From Progne subis subis (Eukaryota; Chordata; Aves; Passeriformes; Hirundinidae): a DNA stretch of 64,000 nt. The stretch's first letter is position 1; every line of letters starts with the position of its first letter. The position numbers and the translations under genes are program-made. Under the pieces are notes generated by a model. The model saw only the letters and a list, made by a program, of their open reading frames with translations. It made no database searches and had not been told where the DNA came from. Positions 45,001 to 57,000 of this stretch are shown piece by piece. Location: NCBI GenBank assembly GCA_022316685.1, contig JAKJHU010000054.1, positions 1-64,000 on the forward strand, given 5' to 3'.

Positions 45001-48000
45001 TTGTGAGTTGTTGGAGCACTGAGATCGTATTTTCTAGCAGGGGGGCTCGGATGTTGAACTTCCTGGAATGGTTTCTCTGCGTGCTGTGGGTTTGTGCCTG
45101 TGGTCACGGCCCCTCCCGCAGGGAATCGCTCGCTCGACACCTGAGAACCTCCCTTTGCGTGGCACCGCTCGCAGCTGAATTTCTTCCAAATTTCCACAGA
45201 AGACCACAGCCCTTGATCACCACCAGAGGTCTGGTGGGTGGGTCTGGCTGTATCCTCACGAGGAGCGTTTTGAGGGGTTGTTTCCAAACACAGCGAGCCT
45301 CGAAGGCTGTGCCCAGTGGCGCTTGTGGCGTGGTGTAAGGCACACGAAGCCTCCTGTGGTAGACAAGATGATGACAGGACAGAGATCCCAGGCTCAATTT
45401 TCCTGTTTTCCTTTTGCTTTGTAAAATTTCTTTCCGTTCTCATGGGAGTTTTCCAGAGAAGCCACTGATTCAGTGTTACCGTCGTGCTTGGTGCCACATG
45501 GAGTGTAGGAAAAGCTACAAGGTCCAAATAATTGGATGGTGTAAACTCACTGGTTTGTGCTCAAAGCCTGGGTTTGGGTGCCTTTTTTCATGGTGCCTCT
45601 AACAGGTACTGATGGGGGACTGAGCTTAAGGAAAATACCAGATTTTCCAGTCCTTTGACTACCCACCTTGAGATGCAGGAGATGGAGTTCTGAAAACACG
45701 ATCCTTCAGGAGCTGCTTTTGATCCTGCTCAAAGCAGAGTTGCCCAGTGTCTGAAAGTTCCATCCCAGTCTGTGTCACCGACCAGCCAACAAGTGAGGGA
45801 CACAAAAATAGTTGAGCACATGCATTGGTAGGAGTTCTGGATCTCCCTGAAAGTTCAGGACCAGGGCAAAGAATGGAATCAAGTTCTCCATCTTAATCCC
45901 CCAAACCATGACCTTGTCCTGCAGCCCTGAGCCTCACTGAACACGTGCACATTTCAGCACATCAGAACGCTCTGCAGGAGGGTCTCTGCTGCCTGTTAAT
46001 TTTCTGTGTTGACTGAAAATTGTACCTTGAGGGGAGAAAAAGCGATGTGTCGCTAGGACGGCTTTATGGTGAGTAAGTGTGACTGGAGCTGACTCGAAGC
46101 TGCATAGATGCCTCCAAGTCTGGTGTCCTGAGAGTCTTTTGCATGTGTAATTTCCATAGTTTTCAGAAAAGCGAGCTCCCCCATGGAACCAGGCTGACCT
46201 CATCTGGGATCCTTGGCTGGCACGTGAATCTGGATGCACCACACAAGCCTCTGCCACGGCAGGAACGCTGCTTGTGTGGGGCTGGGATCCTCTGGGGACA
46301 GCAGCCACTGATGGTGCCAGCAGGGCAGTGAGGGGGCTGGAGAAGGAGCTGCTGTGCTGTGACTCACTTGTGCTGCTTCACTCCCCTTTTCCACCTGCTT
46401 TTCCCTCTCCAGTGCCTCACCTGGCTTGGTTTATTCTTCTGTCCAAGCAGGTGAAGCAGCTGCTGCTTTGGTTGGAGTGGCGTGAGAGAGCTGTGTGACA
46501 GCGAGCACCCAGATTTCCATAGGTCCCCACCATGGCAAAGCAGGATGGAGGTGGCAGAAGGCACACCCAGACCCCTCCGCTGTCCCCTGCCAAACTTCTT
46601 GTTCCTGCTCCAAGTGTGAAGGTGCTAGGGATTTTGCTGAAATGGTCAAAGAATTTTTAACTTGAAAAGAACAATATATTTTCCCTAACCTCATTCTGGC
46701 AAATGGCTGAACCTTTGTAGTTGAAATTTTTCCCAATAAATTTAGCTCGAAGAAAGCTTTTGGCATGAAGAATTGCAGCCTAAATGGTTAAAGTTTGGCA
46801 AAGTTCTTAGGAACTGAAACCAAGGCCTTACAACGGAAATTGTTAGGTAAGAATCACTGCAGGCACAGTGCCTGGGCTGTGCCCCACTTGGTGGGGTGTC
46901 CTGGGTTGGGGGTGCCACTGCCATCAGCCAGGGAGGCTGGAGGGACCAGGTGGGGCTGGAGTGGGAGGTGAGGAGGCAGCTCAGGTTTGCCAGCGTTTGA
47001 TGAGGACCCTGGGATTTCCTGCTTCCCAAGAGCAGGGAGGAGGGCACGGATTTCACGTCGTGTTTTGGTATTTGCTTTGCAAAGCGCCACAATGGGCCCT
47101 CAGGAAGCCGTTGGAAGATGAGCAGCAGAGGAGGGAATGTGCTGAAATGGAAGCTCCACACTCTGCTGTTCCTGCCCCATCAAAGGCTCCTTTCTCTGAA
47201 TGCCCCTGTCTTGCAGGCACTTGCTCTCATGAGCTTTAAGTGCAGGCTGGAAGTGCTCACCCAGGTTCACACCCGAGGAAGGCACTTCCAGGCTGTCTGC
47301 TCACATTTTGCTGTCAAGGACATGCCCACCCCCAGCAAGAGCTTGAGGGGTGCAAAATGCTGCCTGTTATTTGCTGCTGTTATTTGTCCTGGTAAAACTT
47401 CCCTCAGGGCTGGAGGAAATCTCTTGGGAAGTCCTGTCCACACCTCCTCCCTGTTGTAAATAACATCTGACACAGTTATGGCTGGGCACACACGGCCCCT
47501 GGGGGGATGCTGGAAGCTCTTGCCGTGCTGCTGTGTAACCCAGCTGGGCTCCCCAGCTCCTCACTGGCTCTTCTGGTGCGGTTCATAGCTCTGGCATCTT
47601 CAAAAAGATCTGTGCAGACAGGATGGGCCATCAGGGCTTCTCTTCTTTCTGCATCATTGCAGTGCCCCTAAAACCCTTCTTCATTTCTATCAGCCATGAT
47701 TTTTTTCTTCTTTCATGCAGCATTCCCTGTTTCATCTGAACACCCTGCTCGCCTTTGGGCCTTTCTGCCTTTGCAGCATCTTCAGTCGCATCCTGCTTGT
47801 GCATTTTATGGCAAATATTCCCTCCACAGGAGGAGACAGCTGGTGGCAGGCTGGTCTGGAGCTATAGATATGCTGATGAGCCGGCACACCAGCTTGAAGG
47901 GACACGCTTCCTTATGAGCCAGCCAGGAGTTACATACATTTGGATTTGCCAGCCTTTTAGCTGCCAGACGGGTCAAATTCCCGTTGCTGTCGGTTGTTGG

Positions 48001-51000
48001 CAGCAGAACCTGTGGCTCTGGGGATGTGCAGTGAAGGCTTTGCTGTGCCTGTGTCACGAGTGCCAGCGTCAGCTCCCGCGCTCGGAGCCGCTCCGGTGAG
48101 GGCAGCGCTGAGAAATGAGAGTTTCTCTGGCAGTTCTCCAGGTCTGCCAGCATGGATGAGCCTGGAGGTGCGTTTGCTCCAGCTGTGGTGGTCGGGGACT
48201 GGCGTGTGTCAGTGCAAATGTGACTGGTGACAGCTGGGATGGATGTGCCTCCCCGGGCAGGGGGAGTGTTTCTGACTCTGTGTGGGCTGTCCCACGTCCC
48301 AAACTGACTTCCACAGCCTCGCTGGGGTCAGGGGAGCAGAGGATCCTGACCTTGCTGGCTGGGTCAAGCACCCCAAGCGTGTAGGGAGAGCTCCAAAGTG
48401 CTGCTTAGTGCAAGTGGAAATGGCTTCAATCTGTGTTTTGACTGATGGGTCTTTTCAGGAAATTTCTGAGAATAACAGTTCTAAAAATGGCTGCTTCTTT
48501 CCACTGATATTTCCTGGAAAAGGCTGTAGTTAATTTTAAACCACTATCCTTTTCCCTTTTCAAGTGGAAATGGCTTTGTGCTTGTCCTCAAGGCTCATGT
48601 CATTCTTTCTGACCTAGCCCGGGTTGTGTGGTGGGGAAGGACATTGTGCCACTGCCATTGCCTGCTCTTGCAGGGCCCGTTGGTCTTCCAGAGCTGCAGA
48701 AATTGGGGTGTTGTGGACACTCTGTGCACGTGTCTGCTTTCCCTGTGGAAATTAATAACTTCTTATTAAGTTAGTATTATTAATAGTTCGCTTCACAATG
48801 ATGTTTTTTGTCGTTGACTCCTGGCCAGCCCCGAGTACACAAGAAAGCTGTCCCTAAAGTCATTCCCTACAGCTTTGTTCATCAGGGTCAGGAAGGATAT
48901 ACTGAGCTGGTTATCGCACCCCAGGTGCAAGGATCCAGCCGTGCCTGGGCTTAGATCAGAGCCAGAGAAAAGCTCCTGGATCAGCCAAAGGGAGCTGGCA
49001 GCGCAGAGCTGTCTGGGGCAGGCAGCCCCTTGGTGTCGGGCAGAGCATGGCTTCCCCTGTGGCTCCTGGGCAGGCTCTCTGCTTCGGGTGGGAATATGTC
49101 ATTAATTTTTATACCTTCCCCTGTAAACCATCGACCCTTTTTATGATGTCATGAGGGATTCCTTAATTTTGCAGCTGCTTCCTGGTTACGTCAGAGAAGA
49201 GCCTCCCGTCCTAAGAGCCCAGCTGCTGCAGTCCAGGACGGCTGGAAACAAATGAAGTGTTGAATATCTAATGGCTTCCACAGGGAGAGCTGCTCCATCC
49301 TCCCCAGGCCCCCGGCATTCCTCACCTCCTAGGCCTCCCTCCTTCCCTCCCTTGGACAAGTCAGGGTTGCAGAGGGAGCTGCTGGCTCCTGGGCGGCCCC
49401 AGCTGCTCTGGGAACACGTGCAGCGAGTTCCCCGGTGCTGCTGCTGCGACCGAGACCCTCGCCGGACCTTCCTGCCTCTCCACGGGGAGACATCCGGGCA
49501 GGGAGGAGGATTGGGGGCATCCAGGTTATTACTGAAATCCAGAGGTTGCTTTGGGAGGGCTCCAGCCCCGTGTGCTGCAGGTGGCGATGCTCAGCTCGGC
49601 CGCAGTGCTGGGCAGGCCGGGGCTGCCATCGTGTTTGCTCAGAGTCAGGGAGCGTCCGTGCTTCCAGGAAAGCTGCCCACCATTCCCAGGGTGTCAGCCA
49701 GGGCTGAGCAGTGCCTCCAGGTTCCCAGGCTCTCTCTCGGGGGCAGATGAGTGCGTGTGTGACTCGCCAGTTCCCAGAGCTGGGAGTGCCAGTGACTCAC
49801 AGGTCCCCTGCCAGGGGGTGTCGGGGAAATGCCCCACAGCTGTGAGCATCCCCTGACTTTTCCTGCTTTGGATTGCCGTGGTTGCGTGCGGTCTCCACCA
49901 GCCCTGGCCGGCAGCAGGGCTCTCCTCACCCATTTCCTGCAGACATCCCCACCCTGAGGGGCTGCCCTGTGGCTGTGCCAGGGCTGTGTCTGGCAGGGAG
50001 TGACTCAGGGGTAAAGCTTTGTCTGAGGGAGCAAAGGAATTGCCTTCAGGTGGTGTCAGCTCAGAGGTGAGCAGCCCGGGTCTCTTCCCCTCAGGGCAGC
50101 AGGCAGCTGGTGAATCAGTTGTCTGTGCCTCCAGAGTTGATGTGCTGACACATCAGCCGGGTGCCTTCACCCCCAGCCCTGTGCTCACCGAGCTCCTGCA
50201 GTTCCTGTGTCCCCTGGCCAGCCCGTTATGTCATCCTTGGGACTGTGTCCATAGAACTCTTCGTTCTTTTGAGTGCCTTCCCATACAGTCCTTCACCCTG
50301 TTACCAGGAAAGGTGGCTTCAGCTGTTGTTCCCTGGGAGCAGAGCACATCCTTGCTGCTCTGCCAGCACTGGGATCACCTGCTGCCAGCACCGCTCCGGG
50401 CTTCCCGGCCTGGAGCCACAGCTCAGGTGAGGATGGAGAGGCCAGCATGGACACTGTCCCACTGGAGCCCTCCTGACCCTTAGCTGCAGCAGTCTGGTTG
50501 TTTGGATCAAAGGAATCTGGTCTCCTTTGAGATTTGTTGGCTGGGATTGTTTTAACTGTGGAAGGTTCAGCATTCCTTGTGTTTTGTTAGCTGGGATGGG
50601 TGCATGGAGGAGCACGTCCACTGCTTGCTTTGTAAGCTCAGGGGTTGCTGTGGCTTCCCTTCCACCCAAACTGGGGGCACGCTCAGAGCACAGCAGCTGG
50701 GAGCCCTCACTCCCTGTCCCTGCCCACGTGTCCTGTTCTCGCTGTGCCCCGATTGTCCCTCGCAGGATTTCCTTCGGCGCATGGCACTCGAGCAGCCACG
50801 AGAAGCTTCCTCCAGCAAATCCCTCTCCTCGTAGGCGGCCTCCCCTTGCTCTTTTCCCATTCCCGTTTCCTGTGGTTGGTTGCTTTGCCCTAATAAAGGT
50901 TTGGCACCGCTGTTTTGCACACCCTAGTGGGAGAGGGGATGTGTTTATCACTTTTCCTGGAGATTATCTGTTTAAGCACTCTCTGACAGTTACAATAACA

Positions 51001-54000
51001 AGGGCAGCGCGTTGTGTTTCCCAGCAAAAGGACACTCTCTGCTGAAAGATGTATAGCACTAATTAGAAATACATAACATCCGGCCACATGGCAGCCTTCT
51101 CCCGGCCGCTCCATTTCCTGAGCTCAGACGACTTTGACGACAGTTGGTTTATGTTTTCCATGAATGTAGTGTTCTCAGAGAAACACAAATTTCTCCCCGG
51201 TACAAAAGTCTCCTTTCTCTCTGCCTCTCTCCCCTGTGGAACAGGTAGATTTATGGCTGCGGAAGTCCTGGGTCGGGCTCTGCTGCAGGGCTGGGTGGGA
51301 GCAGAGCCCGCAGACCCTGGGGGAAGCCAGGTAGGAGCTTGCAGAGGGCGCTGCAGCTGCTGATCCACCCAGCTCCCTGCAATCCCTGCAGGAAACTGCC
51401 TCCTGGTAGGAAAACAGCGCTCTCTGTGCAGCCCAGACCTCAGCTGGGAAGAAACAACCCCGTTTCCTACACGCAAAGAAACAGGAGGGCTCCTCTTCTT
51501 GATCTTCAGAGAAGCCTCCCATCGCTGGTTCCCTGTTGCTTTTGCTCTGTTCTTGCTTGATGCTCATCAGCTCCCATTTTTTCCATCCCATCCCTCTCCC
51601 TCTGTCGCCTTTGGGCTCTGCTTCAGAGCTCCAGTTGGAGGAGTCTGGGTCCGATCTCCAGCTCACAGCAAGCAGCAGTCCCTCGTACAAGGACATTTTT
51701 ACAGCAGTCCCACCTGCTGGATGGGAGCAGGGAAGTTGCTCTGCTGCCTGTTACACAGGTGAAGGGGGGTAGGAAGATGGAGCATGCTCAGGGAGGTGAA
51801 ACCTTAGCAGGTTTTAACTGTTGAAACAAATTCCTATTGAGTATGGGAAAACTGCTGTCTTTCAGATGTTTATAGCTTGGCCAAGTGCGGACAGATTTCT
51901 AGTAGGACAGGAAAACTCTCTGGTAAAAAGGTTATACTGCAGCAAAATCTCAGATTCTCATTCCAGGACTTGCAGTTGCTAGATTTGCTCAAGGAAAAGG
52001 TTGTGTTTTTTTTACAAACAGGAGTAAGCCACTCTCTTGTTTCTTAGCCTCGTTCTTACAAGTGGCCCAGCTGTTTTGGCTGAAGATTTCCAGGAGAATT
52101 CAGGCTGAGACAGGCACTTCAGCAAAGTCTGAGCCAGCTAGAAAAAGGGGCTGACAAGTGGCCAGCATCAGGCAAGGTGCTCAGAGCTGTCACAGCTCAT
52201 GTCCTGCTGCCTCCAGAGCCCTGACTTTCACAGGGGTCTGCAGGGCTCTCACTTTTCTGGTGCAGAAAGGCAGATCTTCAAGGCAAATTCAGCCTATGAA
52301 GTGTGGGGTAGTGCAAATCAGTCGTTTCAAAGTGTTTGGTGACACTCCTGCTTTAAAATGCTCCGACTGCTCCTTCCTAGCCCCGTGCAGCGTTCCACGG
52401 AACGGAGTTTTGCTGATGTTGCTGTGGGGTTACGAGTGGTCCAGAAACAGCTCCAGCCTAAGGAAGCTCCCCAGAAGGAGGCTTTTTAGGCCAGCTCAGC
52501 TCCCTGCCGTGGCTGCAGCGTGGCCCCAGGGGCTGTGTGTTGGTACAACAACCTAGACGAGGGTGTAAATTTACCCTGAGCCAGTCTTGGCCACAAGTGC
52601 AGGAGCCCTGACCTTAGGCTGTGGTTTAACAAGCAGCTATTGAGGCGGCGGTGCCAGCTTTGCCACCCGCCTCCGCACCCACGCAGCACCTTTGGAGGCA
52701 GTGGCACAGCTGGGTGGTGACATTTGTGAGCTGTGTGATGCTGCTCACAGGGTGGCTGCGCGGGCCAGAGCTGAGAGGTGACGTGACGGGAGCTGTTTAT
52801 CCAGGGCTGGCATGAACAGGGGCGTTTGCTGGGTTACAGGGAGGGGAAGGTGGAGGGGGGGAGTGTGTTGTGGTTGGTGGTGTTGGATGATTTCCTGTGG
52901 AGTGTCACTGCTGTGGCTGCTGGTGGCACGGAGGAGCCACAGCTCCAGCTACCTCACAGCTTGTGACCTCGCGGCCCCTTCCTTTGTTTGTGATTTCTTT
53001 CCACAGTTGCCTGACACCTCCACGGTGTGCCCCAGCTGCGCAGCGTGCCTGGGTGTGAATTGGGAGGGTTATCTGATTACAGCCTCATTTGGGGTTTCAG
53101 GGGAGGAAGTGGAGTGGATTTGTGGCAGCTATAGCTGTTGGGGTGCCATTGATGCCACTTGAAGTCTCTGTCACCGAGCTTTTGGTGACAGCCTGCTGGG
53201 GTAGGATGCAGGGCTGCCTGTGGACCTGACAGTCATTCTGCTTCACCTGCACCCCTTGTGGATCTGGGGAAACAGATCTGGGAATTACGGAGTTTGCCCT
53301 GACTCGGGCAGTCAGGATCTCTCTGCCTGCTCTTGTTGGTCTGAGGCAGCTGGCATCTCCATTTTTACCAGTGCTGTGCGACTGCTGGGACAGAAATGAC
53401 CTAAGTGTGACTCCATCCTCCAAAAACATCTCTTTTCCAAGAAGTTTGTGTCTCAATGTGCATCACCAGCAGCACAGACCATTGCTTAGCACAGAAATAA
53501 TGATGCCCTGTGGGCTCCGGAGCAGATTTGTTGCTCCAACCCTCATTTCAGCATATTTTCTAACAAAGTGTTTTCCTCTCAGTGCCGGGTTAGGCTCAGA
53601 CACTCAGTGGGTACAGAGTTTGTTTCCTTATTGCCCGTCACTCAAAACATTTTACAAGTTTCTGCTTAAACACCTCTGAGTGCTTTGCCCTTTGATTGTA
53701 CCCTCACCTTGTCTGTGTTCTGTGGCAGGGGTAGCCTGGGGTTTGTCCCCACAGCCTCTGTTAGCCCTGGCCACTTTCTCCCAGCTCCCAGCTCAGGGCA
53801 AGCCAAAGCTCCCAGCCTCCCGAGGAAAGTGGTGAAAAGGCACAGAGAGAAAGTTTCTCTTGATTTATGGTGCTTTCCTCTTTTGTCCTACAATTAAGCT
53901 CTTAAGAGCCTTTGCTGGTGCATGTTCAGGGGTCTTGAACAAGCACCCACCTGGATATTTGTCTTTCTTTGCTGGAGGAGCCTTCTGGGAACGAGGCTGA

Positions 54001-57000
54001 TGAGCTCATCCGGTGAATGAACTTTGAGGACTGGGGGAGTTCTGTGCGTTTTATGAGTTTAATGATGAGCTGACAACACCCATGGTAGCTGAGCTGGAGC
54101 TGTGTGACAACAGCCCTTAAGTGTGGGTGTCCTAATGCTGTTACCTGCGCAGTGGGCAGCTTTGCAGGCTGTACCAGGGCTCAGCATTGTTGGGGTACCT
54201 TGGGGCACCGTGGTTTTATGAGCTGGTAGGCACACGGTTCAGTGTTTACAGCAGCACAAGACGTTGGATGGACAGCTGTACCTGCCACAGCTCAAGTGCA
54301 GGAAACTTTCTACTGCATTTTGGTTGTTAAATGCTCTGTGGGGAACTTGTAGCCTGCAGCAAGAGCTGCTGATGGCAGTGGGAAGGGCTGGGACCAAGCC
54401 TAGCCACAGCCACCACAGAGCCCTGGTCCAGCTTTTGGAGCCAGTCTCTGAAATACAGCCTGAAATATGGGATGGTAATCACCTTCACCACCACAAACAC
54501 CTTGAAACTTTGCCTGTTTTGGGGAGGGTCAGGATGCAGCTTTTGCACCAGCTCAGTTGGGCAGTCGCAGTGAGTCTGGCTTGAACGCAGTGCCTGGAGT
54601 CCCGAGGGCTGCCCACTCAAAGTGTGGGGGTCCATGCTGAAATGCCCAGAGATTTTCACCACCCGAGGGGACTTACCAGACTCAGGTGTGGCAGCTGGAC
54701 CAGCTGGTCTTGTTGTGTGTCCATTTAAGATAAGAAGTGAAGACAGTGCAGCATCTCACCCGAGTGCAGGAGGAGGGAGCGCGGGGAAGACAACAGAAAT
54801 TTCTTGGACTGGACTGTGGCCAGAGCGCTGGGACTAACACTCTTAATTGTGGGAAAGGCTTCATGAAAGAGATTTACTGTCCCAGAGTGGTCACATCTTT
54901 AGTTTTATGTTTCCTCCAAGAGCTGACAGCCGCTGCAGTACGGCACTTCCTACCATTGCTCTGCGGCACCGGCTCAGCCCTGGCTCCGCGAGCAAAGCAC
55001 TCTCATTCAGCCACCAGGTGCCTTTAATGCCACCCTGGGGCACCCTCCACACTGGGTGCTGAACTCACTGACAGCTGTGAAAACCGTCAGTCCAACCCTC
55101 AGATGTTCCTCCTTATTTTTCCTGTATTTTCTTGGTGCGTTCTTATCTTTTTTCGGATGTTTTTAACCTCCCACCCCGCTCCTCTGAAATGATCTGTCCT
55201 TAAAACCCCACTGTTTATTCTGTGCACCTCAGGTGTTTTGCTAGCCCCGGCTTAAACATGATCTCGGTGTCTTGCTCTAATCCTCTTGCTATTTGCTCAG
55301 AATCCCTGCTCTGCCACATCTGGGCAGTTCAACTCCCAGCACCTCTGTGCTGACGTGCAGCTGGTGCTGGGGGGGCTCTGGGGTCCCTCCCTCCATATCT
55401 CAGCCCTGGGGTTTGATTCACCCGTTCAGTCAGTACCTGTGGGTTTGTAAAGATCCTCTGCATGGCTTGGGGCAGCTGTTCTCAGGGTGGGAGCTCTGAT
55501 CCTGCAGTAAGCCAGCGAGGAGCATCCTGCACAGAGCAAAGGGCACTGGTGGGTAGGGACCCTGTAAATGTGTGGGTTCTCCCCAGCCAGAGAGAAGGGA
55601 TTAGAGAGAGTTGGGAGAGCAGAGGCTGCCCTTAAGGCTTAAACCCCTTCTGAGAGCTCTGGGGCAGGCTGGCATGTCCCACAGCACTCCTGGCCTCCCC
55701 AGCCTAGCCCACGCCTGGCTCCAGGCAGTTCCCTCAAGCCAGCTCCCCGCTGCTCTCAGCAGCCTCAGAAGTGGTTTCTGCCTGGGTGTAGATGTGCCGG
55801 CGGGATTTGCTCTCACTCGGAGCCGGCTCTGTTTGGAAGAGCTGTGGTCATGTGGCATCTCCTCGAGTAACAGCTCCAATTAAGCTCTCTTGACAAGCTG
55901 TTGTGTGACTGCGAAACTAATGGGAGGAGCCCCTTCCTCAGCTGCTGAGTTTAAAACTCCAGCAGGGACAGAGATCAAACATGCAGCTAATTACCCTTTT
56001 AACACTTAAACATACCCCTCTCCTCAGGGGAAGGCATCAGCCCCGAGCAGCAGCTCCTGTGCTGGGAGCCCTGAGTGCCAGTGTGATCCTGGCTGGCTCA
56101 GCACACGCCGTGGGGTTGGGCACGGTGTGGGCAGGGTGGCTGCAGCCTCTTCCCACTCCAGAGCAGCTACTCACCACCTTCTGTCCGCCCTACATGGAAC
56201 AATTTTGTCTGGGACAGGTGTAAATTAGGGAATCGCTCACCCCTGCGCCTTGTGGGACGCAGAAAGGGAGGCTGTGAAGGTGAAACAGGATGGAACATCT
56301 GACTCAAACCCTGTCTGTCTCCTAGAGTGCATCTCTGAGGATTGCCGCTCCGTCATCCAGGAACAGGCCACGGCCCTGGGGCTCTCCATGTTTGCACTCC
56401 TGGTGAGGAGGTGCACCAGCCTGCTGAGGGAATGTCTGCCAGGTAAGGGCTTGGCAGCAGGATCCGTGCAGGGGTCCACGAGACAGCCTGGTGGGGTCAG
56501 GCCTTCATTCCCTGCTGGTTTTTACATCCCTTCCCCTCTCTTGGGGCCTTGGGATGCTCCCAAGCTCTGCCCAGGCTGTAGCTAGATCAGCTGCAGGAAA
56601 GCCCCTGGTGTGTGGCAGACAGAAATGTTTGGAAGAAAGGGATAGACTGAAGCCATGCTTCCTGCCAGTGACTGGGAAACTTCCCAAAACTGGGACCTGG
56701 GAATCCCATCTCTGTGACTGGTGCAGTGCACCCTGCTGCCCTCAGTAAAAGGGATCACAAACACCCTGGCTTGCTCTCCAGGCCAGTTCATGTTGGGAGA
56801 ACAGATCTGTCTTTGTGCTTGCTGTGGGTTGTGGCTGTTCCCTTGTGTGTCCGAGCCTGGGATGTTGGGATCTGTGTCATACTTTCCCAGTCCCTGCCTG
56901 AGCCTGGCTGTGGTGAGCTGCCTCAGCTCTCACGTCTTGTATTTGCAGTTCAGCCACAAGAGATGGAGCAGGAGGATGAGGAGGACGACATCAAGGTTTC

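Larger units (their letters stand above)
32593..56325 (+). other. SMG6 intron 10 (23.7 kb)
   Basis: The largest intron fully inside the window. It holds simple repeats, CG-dense blocks at about 41080-41320 and 42710-43000, and AT-rich motif-dense islands near 33560-33680, 36160-36470, 40005-40160, 41680-42060, 46600-46870, 48750-49200 and 50925-51200. No recognisable transposon of size and no protein-coding gene could be supported. Confidence 0.7.
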
